Origin: HGM04593 sp045646965
GTDB taxonomy: Bacteria > Bacteroidota > Bacteroidia > Bacteroidales > Bacteroidaceae
Direction of reading: 5' to 3'
DNA length: 64,000 nucleotides
Assembly: GCA_045646965.1 (NCBI GenBank)
Contig: JAZRLR010000018.1
Coordinates: 44,602-108,601 of the forward strand
Numbering within the stretch: the first letter of the stretch is position 1; each line of letters begins with the position of its first letter. A program made the position numbers and the translations under genes. The notes beneath the pieces were generated by a model. That model was not told the origin of the DNA. It searched no databases and was given only the letters and a program-made list of their open reading frames with translations. Shown here in pieces: positions 54,301 through 62,019 of the stretch.

Positions 54301-54887
54301 AGGACATCAACCTCTTGGTACTCGACACCGAGGTTTACTCTAACACCGGTGGTCAGGCTTCGAAGTCTACTCCTCTCGGTGCTATCGCCAAGTTTGCTGC
54401 TTCAGGTAAGCGCATCCGCAAGAAAGACCTTGGTATGATTGCCACAACTTACGGTTACGTATATGTTGCACAGATTGCGATGGGCGCAAGCTACGACCAG
54501 TGCTTGAAGGCTATCCGCGAGGCAGAGGCTTATCCCGGTCCTTCTTTGGTTATCGCATACGCTCCCTGTATCAACCACGGTATCAAGAAGGGTATGGGTA
54601 AAGCACAGGCCGAGCAGGCTGCTGCCGTTGAGTGCGGTTACTGGCACTTGTGGCGTTACAATCCTATGCTCGAGGAAGAGGGCAAGAACCCCTTCACACT
54701 CGATAGCAAGGAGCCCCAGTGGGATAAATTCCAGAACTTCTTGCAGGGTGAGGTACGTTATGCATCACTTGCAAAACAGTTCCCCGCAGAGGCACAGGAG
54801 TTGTTCAACGCTGCCGAGGGTATGGCGAAGAAACGCTACTCAAGCTACGAGCGTATGGCAAAACTCGATTGGACAAAGGAGGATTAA
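51330..54887 (+). CDS. nifJ: Pyruvate:ferredoxin (flavodoxin) oxidoreductase
   Basis: The 1185-residue homodimeric enzyme oxidises pyruvate to acetyl-CoA and CO2 and reduces ferredoxin, the central step of anaerobic pyruvate metabolism. It begins MTKAKKFITCDGNQAAAHIAY. Two ferredoxin-type [4Fe-4S] motifs lie at about 693 (CIQCNRCSYVCPHGC) and 748 (CLGCGNCVDVCPGNP). The thiamine diphosphate site lies near 970 with GDGASYDIGYGG and SNTGGQASKSTP. The start at 51330 removes 35 upstream in-frame residues that overlap the promoter. Codons are strongly biased to GGT, GTT, GCT and CGT, fitting a very abundant enzyme. Transcribed alone, with a strong terminator after it. Confidence 0.97.
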   Translation: MTKAKKFITCDGNQAAAHIAYMFSEVAAIYPITPSSTMAEYVDEWAAQGRKNLFGETVLVQEMQSEGGAAGALHGSLQAGALTTTFTASQGLLLMIPNMYKVAGEMLPSVFHVSARSLAGSSLSIFGDHMDVMACRQTGFAMLAEGSVQEVMDLAAVAHLSTIKSRIPFLNFFDGFRTSHEIQKIELLEQEDIAPLVDWEGIQAFRNRALSPMSPVIRGTAEQPETFFAHKEVVNKFYDAVPDIVAEYMNEISAITGRKYAPFTYYGAEDADRVIIVMGSATEAAKEAIDYLTAKGEKVGLISVHLYRPFSLKYLAAVTPKTVKRIAVLDRTKEPGCNGEPLYLDVVEAFSSSEELKAINPTIVGGRFGIGSCDTTPAIIMSIYENLALPTPKNHFTVGIEDDVTFTSLPKKEEIAVVEGVFEAKFYGLGADGTVGANKNSIKIIGENTDKHCQAYFSYDSKKSGGFTCSHLRFGDKPIRSTYLVNTPNFVACHVQAYLRMYDVIRGLQKGGTFLLNTVWEGEELVKNLPNDIKRYFAENDITVYYINATKIAQEIGLGNRTNTILQSAFFRITEVIPVDLAIEQMKKFIVKSYGKKGQDIVDKNNAAVDRGGEYQKLAIDAAWANLPADVEEVRDEPEFISKIVRPINAQKGDQLPVSAYLQIADGTWPLGTSAYEKRGVSAFVPKWDAEKCIQCNRCSYVCPHGCIRPFVMDENEAAGLNAEKIEMKAPAAFKGMQFRIQVGVLDCLGCGNCVDVCPGNPKLGGSALTMVPLEQERGEAANWDYCYKNVKSKQELIDVKSNPKNSQFATPLFQFSGACSGCGETPYVKLITQLFGERQIVANATGCSSIYTASVPSTPYCTNEKGEGPAWGNSLFEDFCEYGLGMKLAENKMRERLEALFTELTQCSCASEELKALAQQWLDNKFSGDVTKAIAPAIIAACEASECETCKKILDIKQYIVKRSQWIIGGDGASYDIGYGGLDHVIASGEDINLLVLDTEVYSNTGGQASKSTPLGAIAKFAASGKRIRKKDLGMIATTYGYVYVAQIAMGASYDQCLKAIREAEAYPGPSLVIAYAPCINHGIKKGMGKAQAEQAAAVECGYWHLWRYNPMLEEEGKNPFTLDSKEPQWDKFQNFLQGEVRYASLAKQFPAEAQELFNAAEGMAKKRYSSYERMAKLDWTKED

Positions 54888-54911
54888 TCCATAGTCTGAC
54901 GATATAATTGA

Positions 54912-54948
54912 TAATGAGACAGCCGTTTGGCTGTCTCATTATTTTTTT
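54912..54948 (+). terminator. Rho-independent terminator of nifJ
   Basis: A 12-bp stem AATGAGACAGCC, loop GTTT and a T-run lie 25 bases past the stop. Confidence 0.92.
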
Positions 54949-55055
54949 GCCTTATATGCCCCCCTTTACGCTTTCGCAAGAACCATTGCACCCGCGGGGT
55001 TGTTATTGAGAGTGGAGAATATACCACAGACTTTATTAACCCTAAATTTTTCAAT

Positions 55056-56510
55056 ATGTCTTCAAGTATCAGTAAAAGCGTGAAGCTCGGGGTGTTTACC
55101 CTTGCTATTATGAACGTGACAGCCGTAGTGTCGCTGCGAGGGCTGCCCGCCGAGGCCGAATATGGCATAAGCTCGGCATTCTATTATCTGTTTGCAGCGA
55201 TAGTTTTTCTTATCCCCACATCGTTTGTGGCTGCCGAGCTTGCCGCGATGTTTCAGGACAAGCAGGGCGGCGTGTTCCGCTGGGTGGGAGAGGCATTTGG
55301 CAAGAGGATTGGATTCCTCGCCATCTGGTTGCAATGGGTTGAGAGCACAATCTGGTACCCCACCGTGCTCACCTTCGGTGCCGTGTCGCTCGCCTTTATC
55401 GGAAGCAACGACGCGCACGATATGCAGCTTGCCTCGAACAAAATATACACCCTCGCCGTGGTGCTTATAATCTACTGGGCGGCCACATATATCTCACTCA
55501 AGGGACTTGGATGGGTGAGTAAAGTGGCAAAGGTAGGCGGCCTCATTGGTACCATAATACCCGCCTTTCTGCTTATGTTGCTCGCCATAGTGTACCTTGC
55601 ATCGGGTGGCGTGTCACAAATGGATTTCGGCGGCAGTTTCTTCCCCGACATCGCAAAGCTCGACAACCTTGTACTCGCATCGGGAATTTTCCTTTTCTAT
55701 GCAGGTATGGAGATGACAGGTATTCACGTTAAGGATATGAACAACCCCTCGAAGGAGTACCCCCGCGCCGTGCTTATAGGAGCCTTGATTACCGTAATTA
55801 TCTTTGTGCTGGGAACTTTCTCGCTGGGTATTATCATTCCACAGAAGGATATAAACCTCACACAGAGCCTGCTCGTGGGATTTGACAACTATTTCAAATA
55901 TATACACGCATCGTGGCTCTCGCCCATAATTGCCATAGCACTTGCCTTCGGCGTGCTTGCCGGCGTGCTCACCTGGGTATCGGGCCCCTCAAAGGGTATC
56001 TTTGCCGTGGGCAAGGCGGGCTATCTCCCTCCCTGTATGCAGAAGACAAACAAGCTCGGCGTGCAGAAGAATATCCTGCTCATTCAGGGTGCTGCCGTGA
56101 CACTTTTGAGCCTTTTGTTTGTGGTTATGCCCTCGGTGCAGAGCTTTTACCAGATTCTCTCGCAATTGACCGTGCTGCTCTATCTTATAATGTACCTGCT
56201 TATGTTTGCCGCAGCCATATACCTGCGCTATAATATGAAGGAGACACCTCGTCCCTTCCGCTTGGGCAGCAAGGGCAACGGCCTTATGTGGATTGTGTCG
56301 GGTGTAGGTTTCCTGGGCAGCCTGCTGGCCTTTGTCTTGAGCTTCATACCCCCTGCACAGATTGCGGTAGGAAGCAATGCCGTGTGGTACTCGGTGCTTG
56401 TGATAGGTTGCCTTGTGGTGGTGATTGCACCTTTTATAATATATGCAATGAGAAAACCCGAATGGGTGGACAAGGAGACTGTGTTCGAGCCTTTCCACAA
56501 CGACAAATAA
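55056..56510 (+). CDS. APC-family amino-acid permease, GadC-like
   Basis: The 484-residue protein has about 12 hydrophobic segments. It matches the glutamate:GABA antiporter branch of the APC superfamily, with LGVFTLAIMNVTAVVSLRGL at the N-terminus, the G-L-P-A-E-A-E-Y-G stretch and FYAGMEMTGIHVKDM. Such proteins exchange an amino acid for its decarboxylation product. No decarboxylase gene is adjacent, so the substrate is open. The start at 55056 (MSSSISKSVKLG) follows the AT-rich leader; longer in-frame versions run back into the nifJ terminator. A two-way terminator lies just past the stop. Confidence 0.88.
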   Translation: MSSSISKSVKLGVFTLAIMNVTAVVSLRGLPAEAEYGISSAFYYLFAAIVFLIPTSFVAAELAAMFQDKQGGVFRWVGEAFGKRIGFLAIWLQWVESTIWYPTVLTFGAVSLAFIGSNDAHDMQLASNKIYTLAVVLIIYWAATYISLKGLGWVSKVAKVGGLIGTIIPAFLLMLLAIVYLASGGVSQMDFGGSFFPDIAKLDNLVLASGIFLFYAGMEMTGIHVKDMNNPSKEYPRAVLIGALITVIIFVLGTFSLGIIIPQKDINLTQSLLVGFDNYFKYIHASWLSPIIAIALAFGVLAGVLTWVSGPSKGIFAVGKAGYLPPCMQKTNKLGVQKNILLIQGAAVTLLSLLFVVMPSVQSFYQILSQLTVLLYLIMYLLMFAAAIYLRYNMKETPRPFRLGSKGNGLMWIVSGVGFLGSLLAFVLSFIPPAQIAVGSNAVWYSVLVIGCLVVVIAPFIIYAMRKPEWVDKETVFEPFHNDK

Positions 56511-56540
56511 AAAAAATAAGCCCCGAGGGGCTTATTTTTT
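56511..56540. terminator. Bidirectional terminator between the permease and the ABC exporter
   Basis: The stem AATAAGCCCC / GGGGCTTATT (56515-56536) has a 2-base loop and A and T runs on either side, serving both convergent genes. Confidence 0.9.
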
Positions 56541-56544
56541 ATCG

Positions 56545-58380
56545 TTAGGCCAACGACTGCATATCGTTGAGGCGTTTGTAATATCCGTCAAGGGCGAGGA
56601 GCTCTTCGTGCTTTCCACGCTCCACTATGCGGCCCTCGTGCAGCACACATATCTCGTCGGCGTGCTTTATGGTGGAGAGACGGTGTGCAATGGCCACTGT
56701 GGTGCGTGTCTTCATAAGACGCTCCAAGGCCTCCTGCACAAGACGCTCCGACTCGGTATCGAGAGCCGAGGTAGCCTCATCGAGTATAAGCACGGGGGGA
56801 TTCTTGAGAATTGCGCGGGCTATGCTCACACGCTGACGCTGCCCGCCGCTCAAGCGACCGCCACGGTCACCGATATTTGTGTCGTAACCATTCTCGCTTG
56901 CCATAATAAAGTCGTGGGCGTTGGCAATCTTTGCAGCCTCTATAACCTGCTCCATAGTTGCGCCCTCGCAACCAAAGGCTATGTTATTAAAGAATGTATC
57001 GTTGAAGAGGATTGCCTCCTGGTTCACATTTCCGATTATCGCACGCAGGTCGCGCACACGGTAGTTCTTTATATTTACTCCGTTTATAAGCACCTCGCCC
57101 TGCTGCACATCGTGATAACGGGGTATGAGGTCTACAAGAGTCGATTTGCCCGAGCCCGACTGCCCCACAAGCGCAATTGTCTTGCCCTTGGGAATCTCGA
57201 GGTTCACGTCGTGAAGCACCTCGCGTGTACCATAGCAGAACGACACATTCTTAAATTCAATCTTGTCCTCGAGAGTCTTTATCGCCACGGGGTTCACAGG
57301 CTCCTCAATGGGGTTCTTTGCGCTCATAATCTTGTCGATGCGCTCAAGAGAGGCCAAGCCTTTGGGGATATTGTATCCCGCTTTTGAGAACTCCTTCAAG
57401 GGGTTAATGATACTATAAAGAATTACCATATAGAAGATGAAGGTGGGAGCGTCGATGCGTGACGAATCGTTGAGAATGAGGTAACCGCCGAACCATAGCA
57501 CAAACACAATGAGCACGGTTCCCAGGAACTCACTCATAGGGTGCGCCATAGCCTGACGTGTAGAGACCTTTGAGTTGGCGTCGCGCACTCCGCAGCTTGT
57601 GGCAGCGAAACGTTTTATCATATGCTCCTCGGCAACGAAGGCTTTTATAATGCGCAAGCCTCCCAAGCTCTCTTCGAGCTGCGACATAACCATACTCCAC
57701 TTCTCCTGCGCGTCGAGCGACCTGCGTTTGAGGTGCTTGCCCACACGTCCCATAATCCAGCCCATACCGGGAAGCACAAGAATTGTAAAGAGCGTGAGCT
57801 CCCAGCTTGTGATAAGGAGTGTAGAGAAATAGAAGAGTATGAGAATGGGGTTCTTCATCAAAAGGTCGAGCGAGCTTGTTATAGAGTGCTCCACCTCGCT
57901 CACGTCGCCGCTCATACGAGCTATGATATCTCCCTTGCGCTCATTTGAGAAGAAGGCCAACGGGAGCGACATAATCTTTTTATAAAGCATAACACGGATA
58001 TCGTGCACAACACCCGTGCGCAGAGGAATCATCACAGCCGACGATGCGAAATAACAGGTAGTCTTCACAAAGGTCATTACCACAAAGGCTATGCCAATGA
58101 TAAGCAGTGTTATTATAGCACCGCGCACGGCAATCATCTCGGTGATATAGTAATAGAAATTGTTCATTGCAACATCTTTGATGCCTGCACTTCCCCACTC
58201 CATATACTGATAAACCTTGTCATTTGCACCCGTCTGGAAAAGAATGTCAAGGATGGGAATTAAAAGTGTGAAAGAAAACACATTAGATACTGCAGAAAGG
58301 ATATTGAGGATTATCGCATATCCCACATACTTTTTGTACGGCGAAACAAAACGCCGCATCATACTGAAGAACTCCTTCAT
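56545..58380 (-). CDS. ABC exporter, fused permease and ATPase (MsbA-like)
   Basis: The 611-residue protein has six membrane segments (about 18-330) of the ABC type I exporter fold. The nucleotide-binding domain holds Walker A GQSGSGKST (near 405), signature LSGGQRQR, Walker B VLILDEATSALD and the H-loop AHRLSTI. The overall plan fits lipid A or multidrug half-transporters that work as homodimers; MsbA-type lipid export is the common annotation in Bacteroidales. The exact substrate cannot be assigned. It has its own -7-like element upstream and converges on the permease gene, with a shared terminator. Confidence 0.92.
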   Translation of the reverse strand: MKEFFSMMRRFVSPYKKYVGYAIILNILSAVSNVFSFTLLIPILDILFQTGANDKVYQYMEWGSAGIKDVAMNNFYYYITEMIAVRGAIITLLIIGIAFVVMTFVKTTCYFASSAVMIPLRTGVVHDIRVMLYKKIMSLPLAFFSNERKGDIIARMSGDVSEVEHSITSSLDLLMKNPILILFYFSTLLITSWELTLFTILVLPGMGWIMGRVGKHLKRRSLDAQEKWSMVMSQLEESLGGLRIIKAFVAEEHMIKRFAATSCGVRDANSKVSTRQAMAHPMSEFLGTVLIVFVLWFGGYLILNDSSRIDAPTFIFYMVILYSIINPLKEFSKAGYNIPKGLASLERIDKIMSAKNPIEEPVNPVAIKTLEDKIEFKNVSFCYGTREVLHDVNLEIPKGKTIALVGQSGSGKSTLVDLIPRYHDVQQGEVLINGVNIKNYRVRDLRAIIGNVNQEAILFNDTFFNNIAFGCEGATMEQVIEAAKIANAHDFIMASENGYDTNIGDRGGRLSGGQRQRVSIARAILKNPPVLILDEATSALDTESERLVQEALERLMKTRTTVAIAHRLSTIKHADEICVLHEGRIVERGKHEELLALDGYYKRLNDMQSLA

Positions 58381-58403
58381 AGCTTGAACGGATTAAAACG
58401 GTG

Positions 58404-58411
58404 CAAAGATA
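58404..58411 (-). promoter_or_regulatory. Probable -7 element (TATCTTTG) of the ABC exporter gene
   Basis: An exact TAnnTTTG match on the minus strand, 24 bases before the start at 58380. No TTTG at the -33 distance. Confidence 0.5.
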
Positions 58412-58449
58412 CTAAAAAAGGCTGTAGTATTAAAATTTATATCACATTA

Positions 58450-60474
58450 TTACATCTGTGCCGCGTCCAGAGTGTAGCCGTTGGGGTATATGAGCAGCAC
58501 ACTTGTCTCGCGATAGTCGCGCTGCAACTGCACAAAGACGTGGTCGAGCGAGGGGCGGAAAGAGATAGAACCGCGACGGGCGCTCACCACAATGAGCAGA
58601 TGGTCGTCGTCGATAATCTGCGAGAGGCGCTTGAGGTCGTTGCCGCCGTCGGTCTCGTAGAACTCGCTGTTCAGCGCCGCAAACTTCTTTAAATCGACTT
58701 TTATGTGGTTCATTGTCTCTATGTGACCGTGGTAGATTATCTTGCAGCCCAAGCCCGACGCCATTCTCGCCGTCTCTTCAACCCAATGGTGGAAACCCGC
58801 CTCATACTCGGCTTTCGCGGGGAAGGTTATGTGTATGCAACGTATTGTGTTGAGCGGGATGTTTATGCGCGCCATAATAATTTGCGAGTTGATACCATTG
58901 AGCAGCTCGGGCAGCACCCCGCCGAGGAAAGAGTCGTTTGCGGTCTCTTTCTGGTGGAAACCCACGATGAGCTCGCGGTAGTCGTTCTCCTTCATTTCGT
59001 GTATGATACCGTAAGAGAGGTTGGTTGTGAGACGCACCTTTGTGAGCAGCGGCACATTTGCCGAGGCAGCTATGTCGGCCGCCTTGTTGAGCACCTTATG
59101 CGCACGCACGAGCAGAGTCTCGTCCTCATCGAGCACCACATTCACGGCCGACAGAGGCACCTGCGTGTCGTTCCTGCGCAGCAGGAGAGCAAGGTCCATA
59201 AGCCTGTCTACCATAGCGGGATTGGCAAGGGCGAGAAGCATCTTCTTCGAGGTATTTGCGGGCTTGTCGAGCACCTCGCCCGACACAGCGATGCGACGAG
59301 CGCAGCGGTCGGTGACAACGGAGCTCACTATGCAGGTGACAAGGATAAGCAGAATTGTGCCGTTGAGCACATCCTCGCTCAACAGATGTGAGCCGTCGGG
59401 CATAATTATTTTATGTCCCACGATGGCAGCTGCAAGGGTGGCGGCAGCCTGCGAGGTGCTCAAGCCAAACATAAGCCTCTGCTCGTGTATCGACATTTTG
59501 TAGGCGCGCGCAGTTATCCACGAGGCAAGCGCCTTGCCCAGGAGCGCCGTGACAATCATCACCGCAGCCACAACCAGAGCATAAGGATTGCCAAAGAAGA
59601 CCTTGAGGTCGATCATCATACCCACGCCTATGAGGAAATAGGGAATAAATATCGCATTTCCCACAAAGTCGATGCGGCGCATCAGCGGTGTGGAGTGAGG
59701 GATAAGGCGGTTGAGCACAAGACCTGTGATGAAAGCACCCAGGATACCCTCCATACCTGCAAGTTCCATCATACCCGCTCCCAAGAAGAGAAGCGCCATC
59801 ACAAAGATATATTGTATGACACCGTCGTTGTAGCGACGGAAGAAAGCGCGGGCTATGCGGGGGAATATAAAGACTATCGCGGCGGTTATCACAGCGAGTT
59901 TCAACAGCAGCATAACAAAAAACATCGCATCGGCCTCGCCCGTGAACATACCACTCACCACCGCCAGCACAAACAGTGTGAGCGTGTCTGTAATCATCGT
60001 GCCGCCGACAACGAAATTCACGCAACGCAGGCGCGACAGGCCATATCGCGCCACAATGGGATAGGATATGAGGGTGTACGAGGCGTACATACTCGCCAGG
60101 AGCACCGATGTAATGAGGCTGTACTTGAGAATAAAGATATTGGAAAAGATTCCAAGAATTATAGGCATAGAGAATACCGTCAGGCCGAGCAGAACCGCCC
60201 CGCCCTTGGCTTGACGCATCTCCTGAAGATTTATCTCAAGGCTGGCAAGAAACATAATATAGTAGAGCCCCACCTTGCCAAAGAGCTCAAAGCTGTCGTC
60301 GCGCAGGAGTATGTTCAGCCCGTTAGGCCCCACAAGCAGGCCCGCAAGAATCATCCCGATAATATGCGGCAGACGCAGTTTGTTGAACAGCAGCGGCGCA
60401 AACAAGATGATACACAGCACACCCAGAAAAACCCAGGTGGGGTCGGTCACAGGGAAAAACGAAGAAACATTCAT
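58450..60474 (-). CDS. CPA2-family cation:proton antiporter with C-terminal universal-stress-like region
   Basis: The 674-residue protein has 12-13 membrane helices in the first 400 residues, with LPHIIGMILAGLLVGPNGLN, the ion-site region MEGILGAFITGLVLNRLIP and FFLIGVGMM-like sequence (here PYFLIGVGMMIDLKVF). About 270 cytoplasmic residues follow in which two USP-like repeats can be traced (ELIVGFHQK and LLIVVSARRGSI areas). It exchanges sodium or potassium for protons. The start is ATG 60474; a GTG three codons earlier (60483) is possible. It follows the DUF3078 gene by about 18 bases and is probably cotranscribed. Confidence 0.9.
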   Translation of the reverse strand: MNVSSFFPVTDPTWVFLGVLCIILFAPLLFNKLRLPHIIGMILAGLLVGPNGLNILLRDDSFELFGKVGLYYIMFLASLEINLQEMRQAKGGAVLLGLTVFSMPIILGIFSNIFILKYSLITSVLLASMYASYTLISYPIVARYGLSRLRCVNFVVGGTMITDTLTLFVLAVVSGMFTGEADAMFFVMLLLKLAVITAAIVFIFPRIARAFFRRYNDGVIQYIFVMALLFLGAGMMELAGMEGILGAFITGLVLNRLIPHSTPLMRRIDFVGNAIFIPYFLIGVGMMIDLKVFFGNPYALVVAAVMIVTALLGKALASWITARAYKMSIHEQRLMFGLSTSQAAATLAAAIVGHKIIMPDGSHLLSEDVLNGTILLILVTCIVSSVVTDRCARRIAVSGEVLDKPANTSKKMLLALANPAMVDRLMDLALLLRRNDTQVPLSAVNVVLDEDETLLVRAHKVLNKAADIAASANVPLLTKVRLTTNLSYGIIHEMKENDYRELIVGFHQKETANDSFLGGVLPELLNGINSQIIMARINIPLNTIRCIHITFPAKAEYEAGFHHWVEETARMASGLGCKIIYHGHIETMNHIKVDLKKFAALNSEFYETDGGNDLKRLSQIIDDDHLLIVVSARRGSISFRPSLDHVFVQLQRDYRETSVLLIYPNGYTLDAAQM

Positions 60475-60492
60475 ACGCGACACTTTTTTTAA

Positions 60493-61779
60493 TTACCAAG
60501 AATATGACATTCCGAGCATCATATACTCTTTAATCTGCCAGAAACCATATTTGTCGTCATCGAGGTGCAGAGCGCTATCGTCGAAGCGGGTGTGCACAAG
60601 CATCGACACCGAGAAATATCTGTTAAGTTTTATGTCGAACTTGTTCTCCCAAGAGAAGAAAGCACGGTCGTAGTTGGTATAATACTCGGCACGCGACCAC
60701 CAGTTCACCAGCTTGAACAATGTAGCCGAAGGCACTGTCACAACTATCTGGGTACCATAGTCTTTTCTGTGGTGACTACCCTCCTCTATACCGTAGCGCG
60801 AAGCCAAATGTCCGTAGCGCACAAAGCGATAGTTAAAAGCCGACAACGGAGCCACATAAATCTCTACTCTAAAATTATCCCAAACAGGTTTGTAGTTGAA
60901 ACCCATAGAAAAATATCCGTCAAAGGGAGCAAGGAATTTAGAGACGAAGTCGGGGCTGTTTGTGGGGTAGTTGGGCAGCAACTGCGTCTCGAGTTTCGAT
61001 TTCACGGCAACGTCGAGATTCTTTGTAATCTTGTAACCGAGGGTCGATTCAAGGCGTATTTTATCGTTGTTTGTTTTTATGCTGTGAAGAGTATCGGCCT
61101 CCACGGTCGAGAATCCGAGACTTGCGTCAAAACGGTTGGTAAAGGTAATCTTGTCCTTGTCGTCGTAATTAAGGTTGAGCACCAGCAAAGCAAGCAGCGT
61201 GCGGGTGTTCTCACCACCCTGCGACCAGTTGGGCGACACATAGTTCTGTGTGAATTTAAGGTCGAAAGAGCCCGAGGTGCGCCAGTAGTTGGGCTTGTTT
61301 ATTGTAGTTTTGAGGCCACCTGTCACATTGTCGGGCATCACGGGGCTCACAAACTGCTCAAGCTCAATTTTGAGCGGTGCCTCGCGCGACACATCGGCCA
61401 CGGGCGCCTCGCTGCGCAGCTGCTCCTCGGTGAGATGCACGGCTGTGGGGTAGTTCTTGTACATATTCATCATCATAGCATCTATAACAGCCGAACGCTT
61501 CTGGTCGGCGCCGAGGCTGTTGGGCAGCACATTCTCATACCCGAATCCCTCGGTAAAGCCGCGGTTTATCACAGAACTGTAAAGCACCGGAGAGGCCATC
61601 ATCTTCACATACACGGGATTCGAACTTATATACCCACCCGCAGTCTCATCGTTTGCCGCGCCCGACGCAATCATTGAATCGATTTTTGAAATGAAAAAAT
61701 CGGACACCGAGCTCTTCTCCTGCGCAAACACATTGCAAGAAAGAACCAAAAGAACCAATGGTAAAAGTCGCTTAATCAT
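60493..61779 (-). CDS. DUF3078 family outer-membrane-type protein
   Basis: The 428-residue protein has a signal peptide (1-19, cut after NVFA) and a beta-rich second half. That half holds the DUF3078 landmark NYVSPNWSQGGENTRTLLAL, repeated N-R-x-D and D-x-x-L-G-Y strands, and a C-terminal aromatic (ending SYSW), as in outer-membrane beta-barrels. The first 130 residues are not recognised. Function is unknown; the family is limited to Bacteroidota. It is first in a two-gene unit with the CPA2 antiporter and divergent from yidC. Confidence 0.85.
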   Translation of the reverse strand: MIKRLLPLVLLVLSCNVFAQEKSSVSDFFISKIDSMIASGAANDETAGGYISSNPVYVKMMASPVLYSSVINRGFTEGFGYENVLPNSLGADQKRSAVIDAMMMNMYKNYPTAVHLTEEQLRSEAPVADVSREAPLKIELEQFVSPVMPDNVTGGLKTTINKPNYWRTSGSFDLKFTQNYVSPNWSQGGENTRTLLALLVLNLNYDDKDKITFTNRFDASLGFSTVEADTLHSIKTNNDKIRLESTLGYKITKNLDVAVKSKLETQLLPNYPTNSPDFVSKFLAPFDGYFSMGFNYKPVWDNFRVEIYVAPLSAFNYRFVRYGHLASRYGIEEGSHHRKDYGTQIVVTVPSATLFKLVNWWSRAEYYTNYDRAFFSWENKFDIKLNRYFSVSMLVHTRFDDSALHLDDDKYGFWQIKEYMMLGMSYSW

Positions 61780-61970
61780 ATCTTAAATTTTTCATAGAAT
61801 CATAACTGCAGGAATATCACACCTATTCCCCCTAAAAAATTAAGTGCGAATATAACACTTTTCCGCGATATTTTAAAAAAAATAGAATTTTGCCGCCAAA
61901 GAAAGGCTCATTTGCCGTAATATTTAGATATTTTATACATCGTAGCGGGCAGAAATACTTTTATTTTTCT

Positions 61971-61978
61971 TAACTTTG
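61971..61978 (+). promoter_or_regulatory. Probable -7 element (TAACTTTG) of yidC
   Basis: An exact TAnnTTTG match 42 bases upstream of the yidC start. No clear -33 TTTG. The rest of the 240-base divergent spacer (61780-62019) is AT-rich without other features. Confidence 0.55.
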
Positions 61979-62019
61979 CATCCAATTTGTAAAAAACAAA
62001 CCGAAACACTAAACCGACT